This document shows, piece after piece, positions 42,341-51,306 of a DNA stretch of 64,000 nt. The stretch is from Dankookia rubra (GTDB taxonomy: Bacteria; Pseudomonadota; Alphaproteobacteria; Acetobacterales; Acetobacteraceae). The position numbers were made by a program, and so were the translations under genes. A model generated the notes under the pieces. It was not told the DNA's origin, did not search any database, and worked only from the letters and a program-made list of their open reading frames with translations. The DNA is taken from the NCBI RefSeq assembly GCF_004355005.1, contig NZ_SMSJ01000011.1, forward strand, positions 62,001-126,000, given 5' to 3'. Every line of letters starts with the position of its first letter. The stretch's first letter is position 1.

Positions 42341-43492
42341 TTACCGCAGCAGGACGGGCAGCATCGCGTCCAGCCGCATGCGGCCCTCGTCGGTCGCCAC
42401 CAGCCGGCCCGCCGCGCCCCATTCCAGGTAGCCCTCGTCCAGGCAGGCCGCGAGCATCGCCGGGTCGACCGAATCCGCGAGCGTCAGGCCGGACCGCGCC
42501 GCCAGCCGGGCCGGGTCCACGCCCTCGGCCAGGCGGAGGCCCATCAGCAGCGCCTCCCGTGCCCGGTCGCGCGGGCTCAGCGCCTCCTCCTCGGTCACCG
42601 CATGGCCGTCGCGCTCGACCCGGGCCAGCCATTCCTCCGGCGCGCGGTGGCGGCGGGCGGCCAGCAACGACCCGTCCAGCATCAGTCGCTGGTGCGCGCC
42701 CGGGCCAATGCCGAGGTAGTCGCCATAGCGCCAGTAGACCAGGTTGTGCCGGCTCTCGGCGCCTGATTTGGCGTAGTTGGAGACCTCGTAGGGGGAGAGG
42801 CCGAAGCGCGCCGCCTCCTCCACCGTCGCCCAATACAGCCGCGCCGCGGCGTCGTCGTCGGGCAGGGCGAAGGCGCCGCGGGCATGCTCGGTGGCGAAGC
42901 GCGTGCCGGGCTCGATGGTCAGCTGGTAGAGCGAGAGGTGGTCGGCGGCCAGCGCCAGGGCCTGCCGCACCTCGGCCCGCCAGGAGGCCTCGGCCTGGCC
43001 CGGCCTCGCATAGATCAGGTCGAAGGACAGCCGGGGGAACAGCGCCCGCGCCGCCTCCAGCGCCGCTATGGCCTGCGGCACGTCATGCCGGCGGCCGAGG
43101 AAGCGCAGCGCCTCGGCATCCAGCGACTGCACGCCGAGCGAGAGGCGGTTGACGCCGGCGGCGCGGAAGGCGGCGAGCTTCGCCGCCTCGACGCTGGTCG
43201 GGTTGGCCTCGAGCGTGATCTCGAGGTCATCCGGCGCGTCGAACAGCCGCTTGGCATCCTCGATCAGCGCCGCGGCGGTCTCGGGCGCCATCAGGCTCGG
43301 CGTGCCGCCGCCGAAGAAGATGCTGGCGAGCGGGCGCCGCCCGCTGCGCGCCGCCTCCCGCGCCAGTTCCCGCCGCAGGGCGTCGCGCCAGCGCCCCTGG
43401 TCGATGCTGTCCCGCACATGGCTGTTGAAGTCGCAATAGGGGCATTTCGCCGCGCAGAAGGGCCAGTGCAGGTAGAGGGCAAGGGATTCCAT
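42341..43492 (-). CDS. hemW: Radical SAM heme chaperone HemW
   Basis: The 383-residue protein has the radical SAM cluster C13-x3-C17-x2-C20 in WPFCAAKCPYCDFNSH, GGGTPSL, and the C-terminal HemW domain with HNLVYWRYGDYLGIGPGAH. It binds haem and delivers it to acceptor proteins; it was long misannotated as oxygen-independent coproporphyrinogen oxidase. The start is the ATG at 43492, which places the cluster at the usual position. It is transcribed away from the MAPEG gene 43 bases upstream. In many alphaproteobacteria it follows rdgB; that gene is not here. Confidence 0.92.
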   Translation of the reverse strand: MESLALYLHWPFCAAKCPYCDFNSHVRDSIDQGRWRDALRRELAREAARSGRRPLASIFFGGGTPSLMAPETAAALIEDAKRLFDAPDDLEITLEANPTSVEAAKLAAFRAAGVNRLSLGVQSLDAEALRFLGRRHDVPQAIAALEAARALFPRLSFDLIYARPGQAEASWRAEVRQALALAADHLSLYQLTIEPGTRFATEHARGAFALPDDDAAARLYWATVEEAARFGLSPYEVSNYAKSGAESRHNLVYWRYGDYLGIGPGAHQRLMLDGSLLAARRHRAPEEWLARVERDGHAVTEEEALSPRDRAREALLMGLRLAEGVDPARLAARSGLTLADSVDPAMLAACLDEGYLEWGAAGRLVATDEGRMRLDAMLPVLLR

Positions 43493-43535
43493 CGGATGGG
43501 ATATAGGGCGTCCGACCGCCTCGGAGCACCCGGAC

Positions 43536-43934
43536 ATGCCCCTGCCCGCCACCTCCCTTTATGCCGCCCTGCTCGCCGCGCTGTTCATCCTGCTCTCGCT
43601 GCGGGTCATTGGCGTGCGGCGGCGCACCAAGGTGGCGCTCGGCGCGCCGCACCGGCTGGTGGAACGGGCGGTGCGGGCGCATGGCAATTGCGCGGAATAC
43701 GTCCCGCTCGGGTTGATCCTGCTCGGGTTGCTGGAGGGGATGGGGCTGCCGGCCTGGGGCCTGCACGCGCTGGGCAGCGCCTTCCTCGCGGGCCGCGTGC
43801 TGCATGCCTGGGGCATCAGCCATGAGCCGGAGGTCTTCCGCTTCCGGACCGCCGGCATGGGGCTGACCTTCGCGGTGCTGGGCGTGGGGGCGGCGGCGCT
43901 GCTCGGCCTCGTCCTGGCGGATGCCTTCGGCTAG
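43536..43934 (+). CDS. MAPEG-family membrane protein
   Basis: This 132-residue inner-membrane protein has four hydrophobic helices and the MAPEG signature RAHGNCAEYVPLGLILLGLLE, whose asparagine and glutamate bind glutathione in structurally known members. The bacterial YecN-type homologues have no firm reaction; glutathione transferase or peroxidase activity is possible. It is followed after 31 bases by the rhodanese gene, which has its own strong ribosome binding site. Both may deal with sulfur or thiol chemistry, which is inference. Confidence 0.9.
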   Translation: MPLPATSLYAALLAALFILLSLRVIGVRRRTKVALGAPHRLVERAVRAHGNCAEYVPLGLILLGLLEGMGLPAWGLHALGSAFLAGRVLHAWGISHEPEVFRFRTAGMGLTFAVLGVGAAALLGLVLADAFG

Positions 43935-43965
43935 GCTTTCGCTTCCACACCAGGGAGGAAGTCCG

Positions 43966-44343
43966 ATGCCGACCACCGTGAAGGAGCTGGTTGCCGCCGC
44001 CAATGCCGCCGTGCCGCGCATCTCGCCGGCCGAGGCGAAGGCGCTGCACGCCAAGGGCGAGGCCGTCTTCATCGACCTGCGCGAGCCGGCGGAACTCGCC
44101 GCGTCCGGTACCATCCCCGGCGCGCTGCCGATCCCGCGCGGCCTGCTGGAATTCCGCGCCGATCCGGAAAGCCCCGATCCCAACCCGGCCTTCCAGAAGC
44201 CGGTGGTGATCACCTATTGCGCCTCCGGCGGTCGCGCCGCGCTGGCCGGCAAGCTGCTGCAGGACCTCGGCTACAAGGACGTCCGCAACCTCGGCGGCTT
44301 CAAGGACTGGGTCGAGGCCGGGGGCGAGGTGGCGAAGGCCTGA
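43966..44343 (+). CDS. Rhodanese-like sulfurtransferase domain protein
   Basis: The 125-residue single rhodanese domain has CH2A-like AVFIDLREPAELAASGTIPGALPIPRG and the active-site loop YCASGGRAA with C85 as the persulfide-carrying residue. Such proteins move sulfane sulfur from thiosulfate or protein persulfides to acceptors in the cytoplasm. GGGAGGAAG precedes the ATG at 43966. It lies downstream of the MAPEG gene and ends at the full repeat copy 44344-44480. Confidence 0.92.
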   Translation: MPTTVKELVAAANAAVPRISPAEAKALHAKGEAVFIDLREPAELAASGTIPGALPIPRGLLEFRADPESPDPNPAFQKPVVITYCASGGRAALAGKLLQDLGYKDVRNLGGFKDWVEAGGEVAKA

Positions 44344-44480
44344 CAGGCAAGGTCGGGGAGGGAAGGCATCCTTCCCCGAATTCCTGTTGTCCTTGCTATG
44401 GGTCGGGTGCCGCCGCGCTGCGAGCGCTGGACTCAGAAAAACAGACGAGGGGCCCGGGGAGAATACCTTCTCCCCGGCCT
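44344..44480. repeat. Paired-hairpin intergenic repeat, copy 2
   Basis: Fills the whole gap between convergent rhodanese and NHL genes. The left hairpin (44354-44380) contains GGAAGG-CAT-CCTTCC flanked by TCGGGG/CCCCGA. The right hairpin is a perfect 10-bp CCGGGGAGAA stem at 44454-44463/44468-44477 around TACC. Blocks GGTGCCGCCGC, GCTGGACTCA and GACGAGGGG align with copy 1. The minus-strand gene stop lies in the terminal CCTTCAG. Confidence 0.7.
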
Positions 44481-45584
44481 TCAGCGCGGCAGTTGCGAGA
44501 CCAGCCGGAACCGCTGCACCCGCTTCCCCGTATCCACCTCGGTCGTGAAGACGTTGCCGCGGCTGTCGACGGCCATGTTGTGCACCCAGTGGAATTCGCC
44601 GGCATTCCGGCCGTTGCGCCCGAAGCGGCCGAGCGGGGCGCCGTCGTCGCGCCCCATGAGCCACACCACGTTGTTCGAGCCATCCGCCGCCAGCAGCACC
44701 GATTGCGTCGGGTCCGGCAGGAAATCCATATCCCAGACCGAGCCGCTGCCGAGCGTATCGGGCGCGACGACGAACTCCCGCACGAAGCTGCCGTCCTTGC
44801 GGAAGACCTGGACGCGGTCGTTGGCCCGGTCGCAGACATAGAGCAGCCCGTCCTTCGCCAGCCGCACGCAATGCACGGGGTTGCGGAAGAAGCGCGCCGG
44901 CGACTTCGCGGAGTCGCCGGGCCGGTAGGCCGGCAGCGTCTCGTCCGCCGGCGGCCGCTCGCCATAGGCGCCCCAATGGCGCTTGTAGGCGCCGGTCTCG
45001 GCATCGAAGACGATGACGCGGCGGTTGCCGTAGCCGTCGGCGACGAAGATCTCGTTGGTGGCCGGATCGACCTCGACATCCGCCGGCCGGCCGAGCCGTT
45101 CGGGGTCGTTGCTGCCGCCGGTCTCGCCCTTCTTCCCGATCTGCAGCAGGAAGCGGCCGTCGCGGGCGAATTTCAGCAGGACATGGTCGTTCGGGCCATT
45201 GCCGGCGATCCAGACATTGTCCTTCTGGTCGACATGGATGCCGTGCTCGTTCTCCGGCCAGCTCGGGTGGTGCCCCGGCCCGCCCCAGGCCTGCACGACG
45301 TTGCCGTCCGCGTCGAACTCGATGACCGAGGGCGCCGGGACGCAGCATTCCGACAGCGGCGGGGTCTGCGCCGCGCCGGCCTCGTCCTTCGTCATGGTGC
45401 GCGGGCGGTGGATCACCCAGACATGGTCGCGGGCGTCCACCGCGACGCCCGCCGCCTGGCCGATGCCCCAGCGGTTCGGCAGCGGCTTCGGCCAGAAGGG
45501 ATCGACCTGATAGCTGGGCGCCTGCGCCGCGGCGGGCAGGGCCAAGGCCAGCAGCAGGCCGAGCGTGAGAAGGGCGCGACGCAT
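44481..45584 (-). CDS. Secreted NHL-repeat beta-propeller protein
   Basis: This 367-residue protein has a signal peptide (residues 1-20, RRALLTLGLLLALALPAAAQA). NHL-type blades follow, recognisable by repeated VDARDHVWVI, VDQKDNVWIAG, VDPATNEIFVADG, LAKDGLLYVCDR and VDSRGNVFTTE elements. This organisation resembles the peptidyl-alpha-hydroxyglycine amidating lyase family, but bacterial members are of unknown role and may bind ligands in the periplasm. Next on the same strand upstream is a Bug-type binding protein 55 bases away, so they may be co-expressed. GGAGGAGACC precedes the ATG. Confidence 0.85.
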   Translation of the reverse strand: MRRALLTLGLLLALALPAAAQAPSYQVDPFWPKPLPNRWGIGQAAGVAVDARDHVWVIHRPRTMTKDEAGAAQTPPLSECCVPAPSVIEFDADGNVVQAWGGPGHHPSWPENEHGIHVDQKDNVWIAGNGPNDHVLLKFARDGRFLLQIGKKGETGGSNDPERLGRPADVEVDPATNEIFVADGYGNRRVIVFDAETGAYKRHWGAYGERPPADETLPAYRPGDSAKSPARFFRNPVHCVRLAKDGLLYVCDRANDRVQVFRKDGSFVREFVVAPDTLGSGSVWDMDFLPDPTQSVLLAADGSNNVVWLMGRDDGAPLGRFGRNGRNAGEFHWVHNMAVDSRGNVFTTEVDTGKRVQRFRLVSQLPR

Positions 45585-45639
45585 GGGGTCTCCTCCGGAT
45601 TTTGCCGAAGGGTCCGCCTGGCCGCGCCGCGTCGTCAAG

Positions 45640-46593
45640 CTACTGCGGCACGATCCCGGCCTTGCGCGCCGCCTCGCCCCACTTCTTCATCTCGCTCTCG
45701 GTGAAGGCGCGGATCTGGGCGGGCGAGGAGGTCACCACCTCCGCCCCGAGCACCCGGTGCTTCTCGATCACCTCCGGCCGCTGCAGCGCCGCGACACAGT
45801 CGGCGTTGAGCTTGGCCAGCACCGCTTCCGGCAGCCCGGCCGGGGCAATCACCATGCCCCAGGTCGAGGCTTCGAACCCCGCCAGCGTCTCGCCCACCGT
45901 CGGCACGTCGGGCAGCTGCGGCGCGCGCTTCGCACCGGTCGTCGCCAGGGCCTTGAAGGCGCCGGACTGGATATGCGGCAGCGCCGCCGGGACGGTGTCG
46001 AACATGATGTCGACGCGGCCGGCCATCAGGTCCGGATGCGCCTGAGTGCTGCCGCGATAGGGGATGTAGGCGAGGTCGGTCCCGGTCTGCTGGCCGAACA
46101 GCACGGGGGCCAGCCGCACCACGCCGCCGGTGCCGGCGAAGGTCACGCCGGGGTTCTTCTTCGCATGGGCGATCAGCTCTGCCACGTTGCCCGGCCCGAA
46201 GCCCTTGCCGGCGCAGAGCACCAGCGGCGTCGAGGTGGTCTGCGTGACGAAGGAGAAGTCCCGCAGCGTGTCGTAGGGCAGCTTGTAGTAGGCCGGGTTC
46301 ACGGGATGCCCGACCGAGACGAGGCCGAGCGTATGGCCGTCCGGCGCGGCGCGGGCGATGACCTCGGAGCCGATGACGCCATCGGCGCCGGCGCGGTTCT
46401 CGACCGGCACCGCCTGGCCCCAGATCGCCGCCAGCGGCTCCGCCATCAACCGTGCGGTGATGTCGGAGACGCCGCCCGGCGTATAGGGGACGATCATGCG
46501 CACGGGCCGGTTGGGGAAGCCGGCCTGCGCCCGGGCCCGCACGGCGAGCAGCAGGGCGGGCGCGGCCAGCGCGGCGCGGCGGGTCAGGGTCAC
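45640..46593 (-). CDS. Bug-family solute-binding protein (tripartite tricarboxylate transporter type)
   Basis: This 317-residue periplasmic protein has a signal peptide (residues 1-23, RRAALAAPALLLAVRARAQA) and the TctC/Bug signature FPNRPVRMIVPYTPGGVSDITAR, then ENRAGADGVIGSEVIARAAPDGHT. Bug proteins bind carboxylates such as citrate, glutamate or nicotinate and are often orphan, as here: no TctA or TctB gene is near. The start is a GTG at 46593 with GGGAGGACC upstream. It is divergent from another Bug gene at 46759; the two share little beyond the family core. Confidence 0.92.
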   Translation of the reverse strand: MTLTRRAALAAPALLLAVRARAQAGFPNRPVRMIVPYTPGGVSDITARLMAEPLAAIWGQAVPVENRAGADGVIGSEVIARAAPDGHTLGLVSVGHPVNPAYYKLPYDTLRDFSFVTQTTSTPLVLCAGKGFGPGNVAELIAHAKKNPGVTFAGTGGVVRLAPVLFGQQTGTDLAYIPYRGSTQAHPDLMAGRVDIMFDTVPAALPHIQSGAFKALATTGAKRAPQLPDVPTVGETLAGFEASTWGMVIAPAGLPEAVLAKLNADCVAALQRPEVIEKHRVLGAEVVTSSPAQIRAFTESEMKKWGEAARKAGIVPQ

Positions 46594-46758
46594 GATGGTC
46601 CTCCCGGGGAATGGCGTTGCGCCATCCTGCCGCTTGCAGGACGCGGCGGCTAGATGGCGGGACCGCGCGCGCTTGGCATTGGGTTGCGCCGCCGGGATCG
46701 GCTATCCGCGCCCTGCCGCCCCTGCTCGCGCTGGCGGCCCATCCGGGAGGCGACGCGC

Positions 46759-47736
46759 ATGACCCAGACCTTCACCCGCCGCACCACCCTGGCGCTCGGC
46801 GCCGGCGCGCTCGCCGCGCCCGCCCTGGCCCAGGCACCCTGGCCGAACCGGCCGGTCACCCTGGTGGTCGGCTTCCCGCCGGGCGGGCAGACCGACTTCG
46901 CCGCCCGCGTGCTGCAGAACGGCCTGCAGCAGGCGCTCGGCCAGCCCGTGGTCATCGACAACCGCGGCGGCGCCGGCGGCAATCTCGGGACCGAGACGGT
47001 GATGCGCGCCAGGCCGGACGGCTATACCCTGCTGGTCGGCAATGCCAATCCGCTGGTCATCAACCCGCACACCATGCCGTCGATGACCTTCAACCCGCTC
47101 GAGCTCGAGCCGATCGCGATGATGCTGCAGAGCGGGCTGATCTTCTGCACGCATCCCTCAGTCCCCGCGAAGACGGTCGCGGAATTCGCCGCCTGGGCGA
47201 AGTCGAAGAAGGGCGATGTCGACTACGGCTCGGCCAGCTCCGGCAGCCTGTCCCATGTGGCGATGGAGCTGTTCCGCAGCAGGATCGGCGGGCCGGAGAT
47301 GACGCACGTGCCCTATCGCGGCAGCGGCCCGGCGATGCAGGACTTCATCGCCGGCCGCTTCCAGGTCATGGCCGACGGCGCCAGCGTGGTGGCGCCCTTC
47401 GTCCAGGCGAAGCAGATCAACGGGCTGATGGTGACGACCGCCGAGCGCATCCCCGCCTTCCCCGACATCCCCACCGCGGCGGAGCAGGGCATCCAGGACT
47501 TCGTCGTGCTCGCCTGGATCGGCCTGTTCGCGCCCAAGGGCACGCCGAAGGACATCATCCAGCGCGCCAATGCCGCGGTGAACCAGGCCTGCCAGGACGA
47601 GGCCATCCGCCGCAACATCACCAGCCGCGGAGACGAGCCGGGCGGCGGCACGGCGGAGGGGCTGGGCGAGATCATGCGCCGCGACCATGCCCGCTGGGGC
47701 GCGGTGGTGAAGGCGAACAACATCCGCGCCGAATAG
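46759..47736 (+). CDS. Bug-family solute-binding protein (second copy)
   Basis: This 325-residue periplasmic protein has a signal peptide (TFTRRTTLALGAGALAAPALA, cleaved near residue 25) and the Bug core WPNRPVTLVVGFPPGGQTDFAAR followed by DNRGGAGGNLGTETVMRARPDGYT. The ligand is unknown. GGGAGG precedes the ATG at 46759. It starts 165 bases from the divergent Bug gene and is followed after 4 bases by the ClC channel gene, so the last two likely form one transcript, an unusual pair. Confidence 0.92.
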   Translation: MTQTFTRRTTLALGAGALAAPALAQAPWPNRPVTLVVGFPPGGQTDFAARVLQNGLQQALGQPVVIDNRGGAGGNLGTETVMRARPDGYTLLVGNANPLVINPHTMPSMTFNPLELEPIAMMLQSGLIFCTHPSVPAKTVAEFAAWAKSKKGDVDYGSASSGSLSHVAMELFRSRIGGPEMTHVPYRGSGPAMQDFIAGRFQVMADGASVVAPFVQAKQINGLMVTTAERIPAFPDIPTAAEQGIQDFVVLAWIGLFAPKGTPKDIIQRANAAVNQACQDEAIRRNITSRGDEPGGGTAEGLGEIMRRDHARWGAVVKANNIRAE

Positions 47737-47740
47737 GCGG

Positions 47741-49522
47741 GTGCCCGTCCTCACCCGCCGCAACCTGGTCCTGCTGCGGCGCCGCGCCCGCCGGGGCGTC
47801 GCGCTGCGGAGCTGGGTCCGAGGCAGCGAGGTGGCGATCGTCGCGCTCGCCGCGCTGATCGGCGGCGCGGTCGGGCTGCTGGCCTGGGGCATGGGGGCGG
47901 CGGCGCGCGGGCTGCACATGCTGCTCTTCGGCATCGGCCCGCAATTCCGGCTCTCCTCCGCCACCTTCGTGCCGAGCTGGCGGCTGCTGCTGGTGCCGAT
48001 GCTGGGCGGGCTGGCGCTCTTTGCGCTGAACCTTGCGCTGAAGCGCTGGCGACCGAAGCCGCCGGTGGACCCGATCGAGGCCAATGCGCTGCATGGCGGC
48101 CGGCTGTCGCTGACCGATGCGGCGGTGGTCGGCGTGCAGACCATCCTGTCGAACGGCGTCGGCGCCTCGGTCGGGCTGGAAGCCGGCTATGCCCAGGCGG
48201 GGGGCGGCATCGCCTCCCGCCTCGGCACCGCCTTCGCGCTGCGGCGGGGCGACCTGCGCGTGCTGGTCGGCGCCGGCACCGCGGGCGCCATCGGCGCCGC
48301 CTTCGACGCGCCGCTGACCGGCGCCTTCTACGCCTTCGAGCTGGTGATCGGCACCTACAGCATCGGCGCGCTGTTCCCGGTGATCGCCTCGGCCGTCACC
48401 GCCACGCTGGTGGCCCGCGGGCTCGAGGCCGGGACCTATGCGGTGGAATCGGTGGCGCCGAGCGTGGTCGACAACGCGCTCTACCCGCTCGCGCTGCTGC
48501 TCGGCGCGCTCTGCGGCCTGGCGGCGATCCTGCTGATGCGCGGCGTGGCCTCGACCGAGGCGCTGCTGTCCCGCGCCATCCCCTCGGCCGCGCTGCGGCT
48601 CATGCTGGGCGGGCTCTGCGTCGGCGGGCTGGCCACCGTCTCGACCGTCGCGCTCTCGGCCGGGCACGGCGCGCTGCACCTCGCCTTCATCACGGAGACG
48701 CCGGCGCGGCTGGTGCTGCTGCTGATCGTGGTGAAGGCGCTGGCTTCCATGGTCTCGGTCGCCAGCGGCTTCCGCGGCGGGCTGTTCTTCGCCTCGCTGC
48801 TGATCGGCGCGCTGGGCGGCAAGTTCTTCGCCGCGCTGGTGGCGATGGCGGCGCCGCCCGGGCCGGACCCGCTGGTGATGGCGCTGGTGGGGATGAGCGC
48901 CTTCGGCGCCGCGGTCATCGGTGCCCCGCTGGCGATGACATTTCTGGCGCTGGAAACGACGGGCAGCCTGGCGGTCGTCGGGCTGGTGCTGGCCGCGGTC
49001 GCGGTCGCCGGGCTGATCGTGCGGCGGCTCTTCGGCTATTCCTTCGCCACCTGGCGCTTCCACCTGCGCGGCGAGAGCATCCGCGGCGCGCACGACATCG
49101 GCTGGATCAACGACCTGACCGCGGGGCGGCTGATGCGGCGCGACCCGCGCAGCGTGCCGGAGGCGATGGAGCTTGCCGCCTTCCGTGCCGCGGTGCCGCT
49201 CGGCGCCGCGACGCAGGTGGTGCTGCTGGATGCGGACGGGCGCTATGCCGGCATCGTCGCGGTGGCCGAGGCGCATGCGGCGCCGCCGGAGACGGCGACG
49301 CTGGCGGAACTCGCCCGCCACCAGGACCGCGTGCTGCTGCCCCGCACCAACGTGCGCGACGCCATGGCGATCTTCGAGGCGGCGGAGGCCGAGGCGCTGG
49401 CGGTGGTGGACGGGCCGGCGCGCCGCGTGCTCGGCCTGCTGACCGAGGCGCACCTGCTGCGGCGCTACGGCGAGGAGGTGGAGAAGCGCCGGCGGGAGGA
49501 GACGGGGATCGGACCAGGGTAG
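47741..49522 (+). CDS. ClC-family chloride channel/transporter with C-terminal CBS region
   Basis: This 593-residue membrane protein has about ten to twelve hydrophobic helices (30-430) followed by a CBS-like cytoplasmic tail (about 455-580). The canonical ClC filter motifs are altered: GREGP reads GLEAG with the gating glutamate at E147 kept, GSGIP is not found, and GGIFAP reads GGLFFAS. Anion or fluoride selectivity is therefore uncertain. The GTG start at 47741 is only 4 bases after the Bug gene stop and has a weak ribosome binding site, so a slightly later start is possible. Confidence 0.85.
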   Translation: MPVLTRRNLVLLRRRARRGVALRSWVRGSEVAIVALAALIGGAVGLLAWGMGAAARGLHMLLFGIGPQFRLSSATFVPSWRLLLVPMLGGLALFALNLALKRWRPKPPVDPIEANALHGGRLSLTDAAVVGVQTILSNGVGASVGLEAGYAQAGGGIASRLGTAFALRRGDLRVLVGAGTAGAIGAAFDAPLTGAFYAFELVIGTYSIGALFPVIASAVTATLVARGLEAGTYAVESVAPSVVDNALYPLALLLGALCGLAAILLMRGVASTEALLSRAIPSAALRLMLGGLCVGGLATVSTVALSAGHGALHLAFITETPARLVLLLIVVKALASMVSVASGFRGGLFFASLLIGALGGKFFAALVAMAAPPGPDPLVMALVGMSAFGAAVIGAPLAMTFLALETTGSLAVVGLVLAAVAVAGLIVRRLFGYSFATWRFHLRGESIRGAHDIGWINDLTAGRLMRRDPRSVPEAMELAAFRAAVPLGAATQVVLLDADGRYAGIVAVAEAHAAPPETATLAELARHQDRVLLPRTNVRDAMAIFEAAEAEALAVVDGPARRVLGLLTEAHLLRRYGEEVEKRRREETGIGPG

Positions 49523-49656
49523 GGCCAGGGTGGAGGTATCCTCCCTGGACCTTCCTCTATTTCACTGGAGCCTGGCACCCGCCGCATGACGGGTGCCGAC
49601 CCACGAGCGGGAAGGAAGGGGCCTGGGGAGGGAGTGCCTTTTCCTCCCTACCTTTC
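49523..49656. repeat. Paired-hairpin intergenic repeat, copy 3
   Basis: Fills the whole gap between convergent ClC and binding-protein genes. The left hairpin has GGAGG-TAT-CCTCC within CCAGGG/CCTGG (49526-49548). A central 8-bp hairpin GGCACCCG/CGGGTGCC lies at 49574-49597. The right hairpin GGGAGG/CCTCCC (49626-49648) has a TGCCT loop and two wobble pairs. The segments GACC-TCCTCT-TTT and GGCACC-GCCGC align with copy 1. Confidence 0.7.
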
Positions 49657-51243
49657 TCACTTCGCCAGCGAGAATTCCGTTGCCCGGGTCCATTCCGCCA
49701 GCATCGGCGCGTAGCTGATGCCCTTGCGCATGGCCCAGATGTTGACCTGATGGTGGATCGGGATCACCGCCAGTTCCTGCTGGAAGCCGATGCGGATCGC
49801 CTCGAAATACAGCTTCTCCCGCGCTTCCTGGTCGATGGTGGTCAGGGCACGGTCGACCAGCCGGTCGAGGTCGGGATTGCTGTAGTGCGAGGGCCGCAGC
49901 CGGGTGCCCCGGCCGCGCGCCGGGTCGGGGGTCGACAGCATCAGCGACAGATGCGTGTCGGGCTCGCCGGTCGAGGTGCTCCAGCCCGTCAGCGCGATCG
50001 AATGCTCGTCCCGCACGCCGCCGGCGGTGAAGAAGACGCTGGCCGGGCTGGTCTGCACCGCGGTCTTCACGCCGATGCGGCTCCACATCTGCGCCAGGGC
50101 CTGGGCGATGGAGTCGTCGTTGACGTAGCGGTCGTTCGGCCCGTGCAGGGTGATGGCGAAGCCATCGGGGTAGCCGGCCTCGGCCAGCAGCTTCTTCGCC
50201 CCCTCGGCGTCATAGGCCGGCACCTTGATCGAGGGATCGTAGCCCATCGCTCCTTCCGGCTGCGCCTGGCCGGTGGGCAGGGAAAAGCCTTCCATGATCT
50301 GCCGGCGGATGCCTTCGCGGTTGATCGCCATGCTCAGCGCCTGGCGCACCCGCACGTCGCGCAGCGGGTTCGTCGGCAGCGGGTTGCCGGCCTTGTCGGT
50401 GACATGCGGCGTCTGCGGCCGGTTGGAATCGACGTAGAGGTAGATCAGCCGCAGCCCGGGGCGGGAGGCGACGTTCAGCCGCGCATCCTTCTGCAGCCGC
50501 GCCACGTCGCGCGTCGGCACGGCGTCGATCGCGTCGACGTCACCGGATTGCAGGGCCGCGACGCGCGCGCTGTCGTTGGTGATAAGCCGGTAGGTCACCT
50601 TGTCCCAGGGCTGGGCCGGGCCCCACCAGGCCGGGTTCTTCGTGAAGACCGCGCGGTCGCCGAGGGTGAAGGAGGCCAGCTTGTAGGGCCCGGTGCCGAT
50701 CGCCGCCTTGCCCGAGTTGTAGTCGGCGGTGCCGAGCGCGACGCCGCCCGGCCCCTCGCCCTGCTTGCGGCCGACCACGGAGAAGGAGGACATCATCTGC
50801 GGGATCAACGGCACCGGCTCCGCCGTATGCAGCCGGATGGTGTGGGCATCCACCACGTCCAGCCGGGTGACGGGGCGGATGTATTGGCCCATCGAGGTCG
50901 GGCTGTTCGGCACGTTGGGCGCGCGGGCGAAGGTGAAGACCACGTCGTCCGCGGTGAAGGGGGAGCCGTCGTGGAAGGTCACGCCCTCCCGCAGCTTGAA
51001 CTCCCAGGTGAGCTCGTTGATCGGCTTCCAGCCGGTCGCCAGGCCGGGGGAGGGGCGCTGGTCGGCATTGGGATGCACCAGCCGGTCGAAGACGTGCCAG
51101 GTCAGCGCATGGTTTGGCGAAAGGTCGAAGAAATGCGGGTCCATCGAAGTGAAGGCGCCCCCCACCGCGATGGTGATGTCGGCCGCCTTCGCCGGAGAGG
51201 CGATCGCTGCCGCGAGCGCCAGCCCGAATACCTGTTTGCGCAT
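49657..51243 (-). CDS. Family 5 (dipeptide/oligopeptide-type) ABC substrate-binding protein
   Basis: This 528-residue periplasmic protein has a signal peptide (RKQVFGLALAAAIASPAKA, cleaved near residue 21). It has the family 5 layout: ITIAVGGAFTSMDPHFFD at the start, WEFKLREGVTFHDGSPFTADDVVFTF in the first lobe, and RVRQALSMAINREGIRRQIMEG in the second. Ligands of this family include peptides, glutathione, nickel and opines; the pocket cannot be judged by eye. Permease and ATPase genes are not adjacent, so it is an orphan or serves a distant transporter. The ATG at 51243 begins the signal peptide. Confidence 0.9.
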   Translation of the reverse strand: MRKQVFGLALAAAIASPAKAADITIAVGGAFTSMDPHFFDLSPNHALTWHVFDRLVHPNADQRPSPGLATGWKPINELTWEFKLREGVTFHDGSPFTADDVVFTFARAPNVPNSPTSMGQYIRPVTRLDVVDAHTIRLHTAEPVPLIPQMMSSFSVVGRKQGEGPGGVALGTADYNSGKAAIGTGPYKLASFTLGDRAVFTKNPAWWGPAQPWDKVTYRLITNDSARVAALQSGDVDAIDAVPTRDVARLQKDARLNVASRPGLRLIYLYVDSNRPQTPHVTDKAGNPLPTNPLRDVRVRQALSMAINREGIRRQIMEGFSLPTGQAQPEGAMGYDPSIKVPAYDAEGAKKLLAEAGYPDGFAITLHGPNDRYVNDDSIAQALAQMWSRIGVKTAVQTSPASVFFTAGGVRDEHSIALTGWSTSTGEPDTHLSLMLSTPDPARGRGTRLRPSHYSNPDLDRLVDRALTTIDQEAREKLYFEAIRIGFQQELAVIPIHHQVNIWAMRKGISYAPMLAEWTRATEFSLAK

Positions 51244-51306
51244 CCGCTTGTCCTTCCCGTCTCCCGCAGCGAGCCTTGCAAGCCACGGGCCAGGGAGCAA
51301 GCGTGG

